From the NCBI RefSeq assembly GCF_016595795.1, contig NZ_JAENHN010000023.1, forward strand, positions 124,001 to 188,000: DNA of 64,000 bases, written 5' to 3'. A model generated the notes under the pieces. It saw only the letters and a program-made list of their open reading frames with translations. It was not told where the DNA came from and did no database searches. The position numbers were made by a program, and so were the translations under genes. The stretch is from Clostridium yunnanense (GTDB lineage Bacteria > Bacillota > Clostridia > Clostridiales > Clostridiaceae). Shown piece after piece: positions 26,301-33,209 of the stretch; within the stretch, counting starts at the first letter, position 1; each line of letters opens with the position of its first letter.

Positions 26301-27157
26301 GTTATGTTAATGTTAAGTTTACTCAAAATAATCAAACTGGTAATATAACTGGTGCAGGAAATGAAGATTATTCTTCAGTAAATACAGCAGCGGGAGTAAT
26401 ACTTGTAAAACAACCTAATGGAAATGTATCTCTTCTAAGTGATAGTTCAGTTTTTAGCGTTGAAGTTGTAAATAAGTCAGATTCAAGCAGTTTAGATAAA
26501 GGTAAGATATCTCTAAATAATGGAGTATTTGAAGCTGAAGGTTTAGAAAAAGGCAAAGTTTATACTGTTGCAATAAACTACACTTTCCCTTCAGGTGAGA
26601 AGATAGTGGTTGGAGCAGTTAATGTAACAGTAGATTCAGATGGACAGCTTAATTTAAGCTCTGCTTTAATAGATCCTTATGGAACAATTACAGATGCATT
26701 AACAAAAAACAATATCGATGGAGCTAAGGTTCAGTTGTATTATGCTGATACAGCTAGAAATAGAGCAGCAGGAAGAATTCCAAATACATTGGTTAACCTA
26801 CCTAAGGTACCAGGTTTTGCTCCAGCAGATAATCTAAATCCACAATTGGATGATATAAATGGAAAGTATGCATTCATGGTTTTCCCAGATACAGATTACT
26901 ATCTTGTGGTTACAAAGGATGGTTACGATACATTTACAAGTGAGACTATCTCAGTAGCAAAAGAAATAGTAAAAAGAGATATACAAATGAACCAACAAAA
27001 GAAACAACCTGATAAGCAAAATAGTGAACCAACAAAGATAGTGGCAGAATTGCCTAAGACAGGTTCGCCAATAGGAACTGAGGCTATAAGTCTTATAGGC
27101 TTTATAGCACTAGCAGCAGGAATTGGAGTATTAACTGCAGCTAAGAAGAAGAATTAA
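20345..27157 (+). CDS. giant LPXTG cell-wall adhesin with cadherin-like repeats, c-di-GMP controlled
   Basis: The 2270-residue surface protein starts at the ATG at 20345 (AAAGGAG 8 bases upstream; signal peptide KKLMVLIALAATVYNGY). Residues about 35-535 form a unique N-terminal region with an FlgD-like segment (NTITWDGKDKNGNKLPIGTY). Then come 12 cadherin/VCBS-like repeats (about 537-1718): four of ~103 residues containing LTFTPNSNWNG and eight of ~93 residues containing NDSDVDGD...YTPDANYNGTDSF. These are followed by carboxypeptidase-regulatory-like folds, a Big_1 invasin-type domain, and the sorting signal LPKTG near residue 2236 with a hydrophobic helix and basic tail. Sortase would anchor it to peptidoglycan. 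DxDxDG-type loops suggest calcium binding. The class II riboswitch upstream predicts production at high c-di-GMP, that is, in sessile cells. Confidence 0.92.
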   Translation: MLRNKKKLMVLIALAATVYNGYMHTTVVKAEGSRELVNTYNQSTNQYVNNGGYRPFLWASTDTTAGITRKTTFNVYVKQGETLNFGSSVAQTGSILVKKPGATSWSPYTVSSSGSKAGFIENVAQEKIGANAGGYVPITLNVGATEAGIWQFQFVGPTGTTSNPTFQKGSSEFLTAQKSTIAAWDVTVKDSEGNEKKGRMYAPYIAMIMGTNSTTNSSATSTSNAEKVLNNDFYVLTKDGYVYQTSMNGIDPNGFVFWSNNRGYIDKTNDKTLYHSIMDGGTGTEVDKLANILGNIAPQLPTDTDTETNITHKVFVNNPNKDLPANLSPVAISPAIPENFNFKGSSNVDLKTNVSTGGNFTFIADKAGSYRLTINTDGSEGYNLSTDMVIENVCRAGVNTITWDGKDKNGNKLPIGTYTAQLIMKGGEYHFPMLDAEHNPFGIKVKLINAPGYSDPETYADKYKVYYDESNYTSANGTSVNLDASKLEYHINKIVGLSGVDSSQGAHGYFQQYGNGKGIDTWTYFPGTPATLSFEVTPVSANIAKSGVEDIIIPFTIADFTSKFTDGANNSLNRIKIVDLPANGTLKLYGTPVTIGQEIIVLNLSGLTFTPNKDWNGNTSFNWNGSNGSVYSANNASVSITVTPVNDAPVASNDTSSTNENTPIDLSVLNNDSDVERDTLTITSVTNPTHGTAVENEDGTIRYTPNTNYKGEDSFSYTISDGHGGTSTATVNITVNAVNNAPNVGNVVKHGLEDTDVNFTFEDFINRFADIDEDALTKIRIESLPSNGVLKLNGANVRLGDEILVLDLSKLTFTPNSNWNGSTSFQWNGNDGTVYANESGTVNITVVPVNDAPVALNDIATVSEDGTVKVSVLNNDSDVERDTLTITSVTKPAHGTAVINEDGTISYTPDANYNGTDSFNYTISDGHGGTNTATVNITVNAVNDAPVVVNDTATVSEDGTVKVSVLNNDSDVDGDQLTITSVTKPAHGTAVVNEDGTISYTPDANYNGNDSFTYTVSDGHGGTNIATVNVTVNAVNDAPTVSNIVKSGLEDTDINFNGGDFSSKFSDIDGNSLTKIKIESLPSEGVLKLNGVNVKVGDEISAADLSNLTFTPNSNWNGNTSFKWNGNDGIVYATETGTVNINVTPVNDTPVSAGDIATVLEDGTVKISVLTNDSDVDGDLLTITSVTNPEHGTAVVNEDGTISYTPDANYNGADSFTYTVSDGHGGTNTATVNITVNAVNDEPTVGNIAKSGLEDTNINFKFEDFSSKFSDVDGNNLVKVRIESLPTNGVLKLNGNEVKLGDEILVLELSKLTFTPNSNWNGSTSFRWNGNDGTAYATESGTVDITITPVNDAPVAVNDKATVSEDGTVKISVLNNDSDVDRDALTITSVTKPAHGTAVINEDGTVSYTPDANYNGTDSFSYTISDGHGGTSTATVNITVNAVNDAPVASNDTATVSEDGTVKVSVLNNDGDVDGDALTITSVTKPAHGTAVINEDGTVSYTPDANYNGTDSFSYTISDGHGGTSTATVNITVNAVNDAPVAVNDTATVSEDGTVKISVLNNDSDVDRDTLTITSVTKPAHGTAVINEDGTISYKPDANYNATDSFSYTISDGHGGTSTATVSITVNAVNDAPTAPNYSRVTPYNKSVTGRVVGNDIDGDRLEYSLKTSPVKGYVEVDKTGVWTYVPNINYVGTDSFAVEVSDGHGGKAVSTIDITVRDRADLVGTVVNKTTGKVIPNTAIQLSDQSGHVIYTTTTDSNGNYTINNVKLGIYGFKVSNPSYETQNIDFDIEPTSETNYTVRKDFQVYEAIGYSLNLTANPTTILGDGKATTVLSAKIVDKNNNPLANVEVNFSAAEGSFPNGTVAITDKNGIATILFKSSKVDGTQNRNIPVIATVNDKAHNLQVSDQIVMVFEPGIISGLVVDNETGRPVTNAIVEVSKDFDGDGIDDFYSKMITGADGRYAIAIPKGNVQYRINVTKPVRVGSSYVNVKFTQNNQTGNITGAGNEDYSSVNTAAGVILVKQPNGNVSLLSDSSVFSVEVVNKSDSSSLDKGKISLNNGVFEAEGLEKGKVYTVAINYTFPSGEKIVVGAVNVTVDSDGQLNLSSALIDPYGTITDALTKNNIDGAKVQLYYADTARNRAAGRIPNTLVNLPKVPGFAPADNLNPQLDDINGKYAFMVFPDTDYYLVVTKDGYDTFTSETISVAKEIVKRDIQMNQQKKQPDKQNSEPTKIVAELPKTGSPIGTEAISLIGFIALAAGIGVLTAAKKKN
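24395..25231 (+). repeat. three near-identical 279-bp tandem repeats inside the adhesin
   Basis: Units of exactly 279 bases (93 codons) start at 24395, 24674 and 24953, each beginning NDAPVA(V/S)ND. They differ at only a few positions, while other repeats of the same protein are more diverged. This is the expected product of recent unequal crossing-over and a likely site of length variation. Confidence 0.85.
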
Positions 27158-27177
27158 TAACAAATAGTTTTATATAA

Positions 27178-27216
27178 GGGACATGTAAATCAGAAATGAA
27201 GTACATGTCCCTTTTT
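27178..27216 (+). terminator. terminator after the adhesin gene
   Basis: GGGACATGTA (27178-27187) pairs with TACATGTCCC (27202-27211), followed by TTTTT. Confidence 0.9.
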
Positions 27217-27391
27217 GCTATTTAATTAGTAAATAACTATTGAAGTTATTTTTGAAATTAACTAAAAAAAACCCCCTAATCCAAATAAAAGCTACTTTGG
27301 TTTGTGGAAGATTATTAATATAATTATGTTTGTGATATTATGAAAACAGTTACAAATAAAAGTTGAGTTTATAAATACGAATCATATATTA

Positions 27392-27489
27392 GAATTCCTA
27401 ACCAAACTATTAAGTTATACGTGGCCGATAATCACCAGAAGCCGCGATTTTAGAAAAAATATAAATTAAGTTTCGATATAGGAACTCTT
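27392..27489. repeat. 98-bp imperfect palindromic element, copy B
   Basis: This aligns without gaps to 2849-2946. Best-kept blocks are AAACTATTAAGTTATAC, CCAGAAG and TTAAGTTTCG.TATA. Several pairs that are perfect in copy A are broken here (ATATAAATT instead of GTATAACTT), so it looks like a decayed copy. It ends about 35 bases before the GH5 gene. Confidence 0.6.
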
Positions 27490-27523
27490 TAGTAATATTT
27501 TTGCGATAAAAGGAGAAATAGAT

Positions 27524-29146
27524 ATGAACGAAAAGTTGAGTAACAGAAGGGTAAAAGGTTTTTTGAGAGCAGAGGGTACATCGATAGTGAATGAAGATGG
27601 AGAAGAGATAATACTAGCTGGGTGGGGACTTGGAAATTGGCTTCTTCAAGAAGGTTATATGTGGAAGGCTAAAAACACCAGGTTTGATAGACCACATCGC
27701 ATAGAGGGCGTAATAAGAGAATTAACTGGAAGTAAATATTCAGAAGAATTTTGGACAAAGTTTAGAGAAAATTATATAACTAAAGAAGATATAAGGCTTA
27801 TGGCAGAACAAGGATATAACTCAGTAAGAATCCCATTTAACTGGAGGGTTTTAATGGAGGATGAGCCGGGTATAGCATGGAAGGAAGACGGATTTAAGCT
27901 TTTAGATAAATGCATAGATTGGTGTGAAGAATATAAAATTTATGTTTTTCTAGATTTGCATGGCGCTCCGGGTGGACAAACTGGTGCAAATATAGATGAT
28001 TGTGTTGATGATATCCCTAGATTATTTACAGATAAAGATAGCTGGGATAAGGGAATTAGTTTATGGAAAAAGTTAGCTGAGAGATATAAGGATAGATGGA
28101 TTGTTGGAGGCTATGATTTGTTAAACGAACCAATAAGACCAGGATCTCCACAAGTTAAAAATGTAGATCATTTACTGCCAAGGTTGGTTAAGTTCTACGA
28201 GGAAGTAATCGCAGCCATTAGACAAATAGATACAAGACATATGTTATCAATTGAAGGACATCATTGGTCCACTGACACAAGTATATTCTACAAAAAGTAC
28301 GATGATAATATGGTAATACATTTTCATAGATATGCCTGCTTACCACAATTAGATTCCTTAAAGGAATTTATAGAAGTTTCAGAGAGGCTAAATCTTCCAT
28401 TATGGCTTGGTGAGACTGGTGAAAATATACATCAGTGGTATACAGCCTTATATCCATTATCTGTAGAATTAAATATAGGATACAATTTATGGCCTTGGAA
28501 AAAGATGAGTTGTACCAACTCCCCATATTCTGTAGAAATGCCTGAAGGCTGGGATAAGATAATAGGGTATATTGATGGTGAAGTACATCCAGGCTACGAA
28601 GAAGCTACTGAAATATTAAATGCTTATTTAGAAAATATAAAAGTAGAAAACTGTAAATATAATTCTGAAGTTAGAACTCATGTATTTAGAACTCCAGGAT
28701 GCACAGTTCGTGCCACTGATTTTGATGAGCTTCCTGGAAAGGGAATATCATATAGTGGGCAAAGAGAAGAAGGAAACATGTATAAGTACAGAGATAACAC
28801 AGGAATGAGAATAATAGAAGAAATACCTGTAGAGCAGCTTGAAAGAAGATTTGTTTTTGACTGCTTATGGGATAGATTTTTGTTAGAGTTAAAAGAAGAG
28901 GAATTTGTGACCTATTCAATAAATGATACCTCAAATGATAGTAGTATTTCATTTGTATACAGTTGCAGCGAAACTGCATCAGTAACTATAACTCAGGATG
29001 ATAAAGAGTTATGTACATTGGAACTAGCGGAAAGCGAGAACAAAAAAGCAATTGAAGCTATTAAGCTTTTTGAAGCTAGCGAGGCTAAGATAAAAATTGC
29101 TGTTATTAAAGGTAAGGTGCGCCTAGAAAAAATATTTTTTAACTAG
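27524..29146 (+). CDS. GH5 family beta-glucanase, cytoplasmic
   Basis: This 540-residue glycoside hydrolase resembles BglC/exo-1,3-beta-glucanase-type GH5 proteins. The catalytic barrel covers about 1-370: YNSVRIPFNWR, LDLHGAPGGQTG, YDLLNEP with the acid/base glutamate, IHFHRYA, and WLGETGEN with the nucleophile glutamate. A C-terminal beta-rich domain (about 370-540) looks like a carbohydrate-binding or accessory fold. There is no signal peptide, so it probably splits imported oligosaccharides in the cytosol. AAAGGAG precedes the ATG. It could finish digestion of oligomers made by the GH64/GH87 enzymes upstream, though no sugar transporter is adjacent. Confidence 0.85.
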   Translation: MNEKLSNRRVKGFLRAEGTSIVNEDGEEIILAGWGLGNWLLQEGYMWKAKNTRFDRPHRIEGVIRELTGSKYSEEFWTKFRENYITKEDIRLMAEQGYNSVRIPFNWRVLMEDEPGIAWKEDGFKLLDKCIDWCEEYKIYVFLDLHGAPGGQTGANIDDCVDDIPRLFTDKDSWDKGISLWKKLAERYKDRWIVGGYDLLNEPIRPGSPQVKNVDHLLPRLVKFYEEVIAAIRQIDTRHMLSIEGHHWSTDTSIFYKKYDDNMVIHFHRYACLPQLDSLKEFIEVSERLNLPLWLGETGENIHQWYTALYPLSVELNIGYNLWPWKKMSCTNSPYSVEMPEGWDKIIGYIDGEVHPGYEEATEILNAYLENIKVENCKYNSEVRTHVFRTPGCTVRATDFDELPGKGISYSGQREEGNMYKYRDNTGMRIIEEIPVEQLERRFVFDCLWDRFLLELKEEEFVTYSINDTSNDSSISFVYSCSETASVTITQDDKELCTLELAESENKKAIEAIKLFEASEAKIKIAVIKGKVRLEKIFFN

Positions 29147-29228
29147 GATTGAATGGAAAGTTATCATAGATATATTAGTGTCTAATTAAGTACATTAAGG
29201 TTTAACATGGTATATAACCGGAATATAT

Positions 29229-29280
29229 AAAAACGGTGAAAAAGAGGAACAAAACATTCTTCTTCTTTACCGTTTTTATT
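29229..29280 (+). terminator. terminator after the GH5 gene
   Basis: AAAAACGGT (29229-29237) pairs with ACCGTTTTT (29269-29277), extended by AAGA/TCTT pairs, then a T-rich tail. Confidence 0.75.
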
Positions 29281-29361
29281 TTTATCTTATAACTAAGAAA
29301 AGTTACAAATATGTGAACAAATCACACCGTTTTACGATATTTTTTGATATAATATACATAA

Positions 29362-29458
29362 AGATGAACCACTTCGATCCGAAATCTATTTTTAAAACTC
29401 TCACGGATTCTGGTGAGAGAATTTAAAAATATAAATTCTATTACGAAGTGGTTCATCT
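29362..29458. repeat. dumbbell palindromic element C, copy 1
   Basis: Perfect 15-bp ends, AGATGAACCACTTCG (29362-29376) and its complement (29444-29458), enclose a second hairpin CTCTCAC (29398-29404)/GTGAGAG (29413-29419) with flanking TTTTTAAA/TTTAAAAA. Nearly the whole 97 bases can fold into one hairpin. Other copies are at 42943, 44757 and (half) 13281. No ORF is inside, so it is a MITE-like repeat or a mobile structured element. Confidence 0.75.
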
Positions 29459-29519
29459 ATATAAACGACAAAATGATTTAAATAATATTAAATTATTGTT
29501 AAAAGATAGTGTTGAAATT

Positions 29520-29671
29520 AATTAATTTATCGATAATTAGATGTAGTAATTTTACGCTTTTAGGGTGTGTAGTAAAAATCGAACCCTAGTAATCTGCCAT
29601 GTTTTTTAAACTATGTTTTGAAAGGCAGATTCATATAAAGTCACTGAAGAAAATTGATTCAGCGACTTTTT
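29520..29671 (+). promoter_or_regulatory. structured leader with terminator upstream of the chemoreceptor
   Basis: Three hairpins follow one another: TAGGGT (29561)/ACCCTA (29583), AATCTGCC (29591)/GGCAGATT (29624), and the terminator AAAGTC.CTGAA (29637)/TTCAG.GACTTT (29658-29669) with a T tail. The gene starts 46 bases later. This has the form of a riboswitch-type leader but lacks the class I or II c-di-GMP signatures I know. Confidence 0.5.
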
Positions 29672-29716
29672 CATATAGATAATATCATATAGGACAATCA
29701 AGGAGAGAAAAAAAGG

Positions 29717-31192
29717 ATGGAAAAGGGTTTGACAAGTAATATAGGACAAGGGTTTATGAAGGAACACTTGAAAAAGGTAAACAAGGTGGTAGCTATCATT
29801 ATAGGGTTACTATGTGCATTTTTGATTTTCTTAGGAATATCGCAAAAGACTCCAACAACTTTTGCAACTGCAGGAGTTATAGCATTAATTTTAGCGGTTT
29901 CTATTTTTTCAATCATTAAGCAGAAATACGAGATTTTAGTTGCGTACATAACAATCGTTATTATGAGTATGACTACAGCTAGTTCTACATCAAGTGTAAA
30001 TTCTGTATATTTAATTATTTTACCAATAAGTATCTCGGCATTATATTTAAATACAAGTATATTTATTACTAGTGCACTTCTTTCAAATCTATCTATGATT
30101 GGAAAGTTGGCATTAATAGGACAACTAAACACAAGTTCAGTTATACAGATAGTAATTGTAAATATTATAGTTTTAATAATCTTTTTCATGACTAAGTGGG
30201 GAAAGGATATGATCAAATTAGCTGGGGAAGAAGCTAAGAAATCAGGAAGTTCTTTAGAGGGTTTAAAGGTTACTATGGGTGCAATAAATACGAATACAGT
30301 AGCCCTAGGTGAAGATATAACGAGCTGTTTTACTAACTTACAATCTGTAAAAGAGATCAGCGAAACAATGGTTGAGACTGTTAATGAAGTAGTTACTGGA
30401 GTTACTGGACAAGCTAATGCAATAAATGAAATTAGTAATATGATGAATATTGCTGATGAAAAGGTTCTAGAAACTCAAGAAATTTCAAAACAGTTAGGTG
30501 ATATTTCTCGTAGAACAAGCGGATTAGTATCTAAGAGTTCTGAAAAAATACTACAGATGGATAAGCAGATGAATATAATAAGTACTGCAGCAACTGAATC
30601 TGTGGCTACAGTGAGTGAATTGCAGTCTAATATGGATATAATAAATAATTTCCTTTCATCAATTGTGCAGATTGCGGAGCAGACTAATTTGTTAGCACTA
30701 AATGCTGCGATAGAAGCTGCTAGAGCTGGTGAGTCAGGCAGAGGATTTGCAGTTGTAGCTGATGAGGTAAGAAAGCTTGCAGAGGAAAGTGCGGACACTG
30801 TAAAGCAGATAAATGAAGTCATCACTACAATAAATGCTAAGACACAAAGGGTTTTAGAAACAGTACAAAACGGTAATGATGCTGCTAAGATCGGAGAAGT
30901 GATTACAAAAGATGTAAATGAAAGCTTTGAAAATATTAAGCAAGCTTTTAAAGAAATAGATAAGAATATATCTACGGAACTTAAAGCTATTGAAAATACT
31001 AAGACAATCTTCGATAGAGTAAGCAGAGAATCTGAAAGCATGGCATCTATTGCAGAAGAACATTCAGCAGCTACAGAAGAGATGCTTGCAACCATTGAAG
31101 AAAATAATTTAAATGTGGATAACATATTTAACTTGATGAATAAGATCAATACTTCAAGTGAAAACTTGAGAAACACCATGAAGCAGGAATAA
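29717..31192 (+). CDS. methyl-accepting chemotaxis protein with multi-pass membrane domain
   Basis: This 491-residue receptor has about six hydrophobic helices (residues 20-165) and no large extracellular ligand domain, then a cytoplasmic signalling coiled coil. The conserved hairpin tip that contacts CheA/CheW is clear: [20 protein letters not shown] followed by [18 protein letters not shown]. It has no HAMP domain of the classical type. The multi-pass sensor suggests sensing in or near the membrane. AAGGAGAG lies about 10 bases before the ATG. It is a single gene behind a terminator-bearing leader. Confidence 0.92.
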   Translation: MEKGLTSNIGQGFMKEHLKKVNKVVAIIIGLLCAFLIFLGISQKTPTTFATAGVIALILAVSIFSIIKQKYEILVAYITIVIMSMTTASSTSSVNSVYLIILPISISALYLNTSIFITSALLSNLSMIGKLALIGQLNTSSVIQIVIVNIIVLIIFFMTKWGKDMIKLAGEEAKKSGSSLEGLKVTMGAINTNTVALGEDITSCFTNLQSVKEISETMVETVNEVVTGVTGQANAINEISNMMNIADEKVLETQEISKQLGDISRRTSGLVSKSSEKILQMDKQMNIISTAATESVATVSELQSNMDIINNFLSSIVQIAEQTNLLALNAAIEAARAGESGRGFAVVADEVRKLAEESADTVKQINEVITTINAKTQRVLETVQNGNDAAKIGEVITKDVNESFENIKQAFKEIDKNISTELKAIENTKTIFDRVSRESESMASIAEEHSAATEEMLATIEENNLNVDNIFNLMNKINTSSENLRNTMKQE

Positions 31193-31214
31193 GTACATAA
31201 AAGTTTTTGAAAGT

Positions 31215-31270
31215 AAAAGTCATGTATGTAAGAGAAGAGATTTTCTTAACTATACATGGCTTTTGTTTTT
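31215..31270 (+). terminator. terminator after the chemoreceptor gene
   Basis: AAAAGTCATGTAT (31215-31227) pairs with ATACATG.CTTTT (31252-31264), then GTTTTT. Confidence 0.8.
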
Positions 31271-31487
31271 ATACAGAATGAGTTATATTTTTAGAAACAA
31301 AAAATTAACATCTGAAAACCTATACTAATTAGTTAGAGTTATTTTTATAAAAAATAAAAGGTGTATAATAATGTATGAAATTTATAAAAACTAGTATATT
31401 TTTATTTAGATACTGCATACAGTTGTTATCGTGTGCAAGTTAAGCTGTCTAAGTTAGAATTCCTTTAACGAAAGAAGGGTTAGAGAA

Positions 31488-33206
31488 ATGGGTTTATATA
31501 GCAAATATTTTAAACGGTACAAGGTTCCTTTTTTGACTGCTGTTTTTTGTGTTGCATTGGAAGCGGTATGTGACCTGCTTGGTCCAACACTTATGTCAAA
31601 CATAATTAATACAGGAATAGAGCAAGGGGCCCTCTCTAAGGTTTACTATTGGGGAGCACTTATGGTTGTAGTAACTTTTATAGGGGCATGCTTTGCAGTA
31701 ACAAGAAATATATTAGCAAGCAAGGTTTCACAAAGAATGGGAGCAGATTTAAGATATGATTTGTTTGAGAAGATTGTTCACTTTTCTGAATTAAGTGCAG
31801 ATAAACTTGAAAGTGGCTCCCTAATTACACGCATGACTAATGATACTTCTCAAATTACCCAGTTTGTGAATGGTATTATGAGAATTTTTCTTAAGGCACC
31901 TATAACTTGTATTGGAAGTATTGTGCTTGCAAGCTTACTTAATTTTAGGCTAAGTCTTATTATTTACGGGGTAGTTGCAATAGTTGCTATACTCATTATA
32001 GTAAGCATGCAGCTTAGTTATCCACGTTTTTATAAGCTTCAACAAGCTATGGATAAGGTAAACTCTGTGGTTCAAGAGTATTTAATAGGTATACGTTTAG
32101 TTAAAGCTTTTGGAACCTATGATAAGGAAACTGATAAGTTTGAAACTGCAAACACTAATCTTATGGAAAAAGGTGTAGCTTCACAAATTATCGTGACTTT
32201 AACTTCGCCTTTAATCGCCATTACAGTTGGAATCGGTACGGTTATTGTGATTTTGACTGGTAGCAGTATGTTTGTTTCAAAACTTGCTAATCCGGGAGAT
32301 ATAGCGGCATTTACTATTTATATGGCGCAAATTCTTACTTCTTTAATAATGATAACTAATATATTTAATACCTTTGTAAGAACTAAAGCTTCCACTGTAC
32401 GTATCAAGGAAGTGCTTGATAGTGAAGAAGATTTTAGTAATAGGAGTGAGAGAAAAGAGTTAAGTGGAGATATAGAATTTAGAAATGTCACTTTTGCCTA
32501 TCCTAGTGGAAGTGGTGTGCCAGCCATAAAAGAACTATCTTTCTCTATAAACAATGGACAAAGTTTAGCTATAATTGGTCCAACCGGCAGCGGAAAGTCT
32601 ACTATTGCTTGGTTACTTTTAAGATTTTATGACATAAATAGTGGAGCTATATTGATAAATGGCCATGATATAAAAGAACTAGAGGTGGAGTTGGTTAGAG
32701 ATAATATTTCGATAGTTCCTCAAAAGCCAATGCTTTTTTCAGGTTCTGTGGCAGAAAATATAAGATGGGGTAATAAAGAAGCAACAGAAGAGTTAATGTA
32801 TGAAGCTGCTAACAAAGCTCAAGCAAGCTTTATAAGTAATATGCAAAATGGCTATGAAAGTACTTTAGGAAGCGCTGGAGTAAACATTTCTGGTGGTCAA
32901 AAACAGCGTATATCTATTGCTCGTGGGATTCTTAAGGATTCCTCAGTACTTATACTAGATGATGTAACTAGTGCTTTGGATGCGGTAACCGAAGCTAAGG
33001 TAAGGGAGAATCTTGATCCTAAGGCAATAAATAAGACTGTAATAACTATCACTCAACGTTGTGGTACAGCTATGTTTGCAGATAAGATTTTGGTGATGAA
33101 TAATGGTGTCAAAGTAGGCTATGGAACTCATAGTGAGCTTATGCAAACCTGTGAAATATATCAGGATATCTATAAGACACAAATAGAAAGCAGCAAGGAG
33201 GCGTAA
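31488..33206 (+). CDS. heterodimeric ABC exporter, subunit with degenerate ATP site
   Basis: This 572-residue half-transporter has an N-terminal six-helix exporter membrane domain (about 1-310) and a C-terminal ATPase. Walker A is GPTGSGKST and the signature NISGGQKQR is canonical. However, Walker B reads LILDDVTSALD, with Asp where the catalytic Glu should be, and the switch histidine is replaced (TITQR instead of a VAHR-type loop). These are the marks of the degenerate-site partner in heterodimeric exporters such as BmrC/BmrD or TM287/288. The next gene, 3 bases downstream, is the partner. Likely role: drug or lipid export. Confidence 0.9.
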   Translation: MGLYSKYFKRYKVPFLTAVFCVALEAVCDLLGPTLMSNIINTGIEQGALSKVYYWGALMVVVTFIGACFAVTRNILASKVSQRMGADLRYDLFEKIVHFSELSADKLESGSLITRMTNDTSQITQFVNGIMRIFLKAPITCIGSIVLASLLNFRLSLIIYGVVAIVAILIIVSMQLSYPRFYKLQQAMDKVNSVVQEYLIGIRLVKAFGTYDKETDKFETANTNLMEKGVASQIIVTLTSPLIAITVGIGTVIVILTGSSMFVSKLANPGDIAAFTIYMAQILTSLIMITNIFNTFVRTKASTVRIKEVLDSEEDFSNRSERKELSGDIEFRNVTFAYPSGSGVPAIKELSFSINNGQSLAIIGPTGSGKSTIAWLLLRFYDINSGAILINGHDIKELEVELVRDNISIVPQKPMLFSGSVAENIRWGNKEATEELMYEAANKAQASFISNMQNGYESTLGSAGVNISGGQKQRISIARGILKDSSVLILDDVTSALDAVTEAKVRENLDPKAINKTVITITQRCGTAMFADKILVMNNGVKVGYGTHSELMQTCEIYQDIYKTQIESSKEA

Positions 33207-33209
33207 GTT

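Noticed and set aside
29520-29671. c-di-GMP riboswitch in the chemoreceptor leader
   Set aside because: The structure includes a terminator, but none of the conserved class I or class II aptamer bases are found.
29698-31179. Minus-strand open frames of 172 and 234 codons opposite the chemoreceptor
   Set aside because: They are serine-rich mirror images of the helical receptor sequence, with no translation signals.
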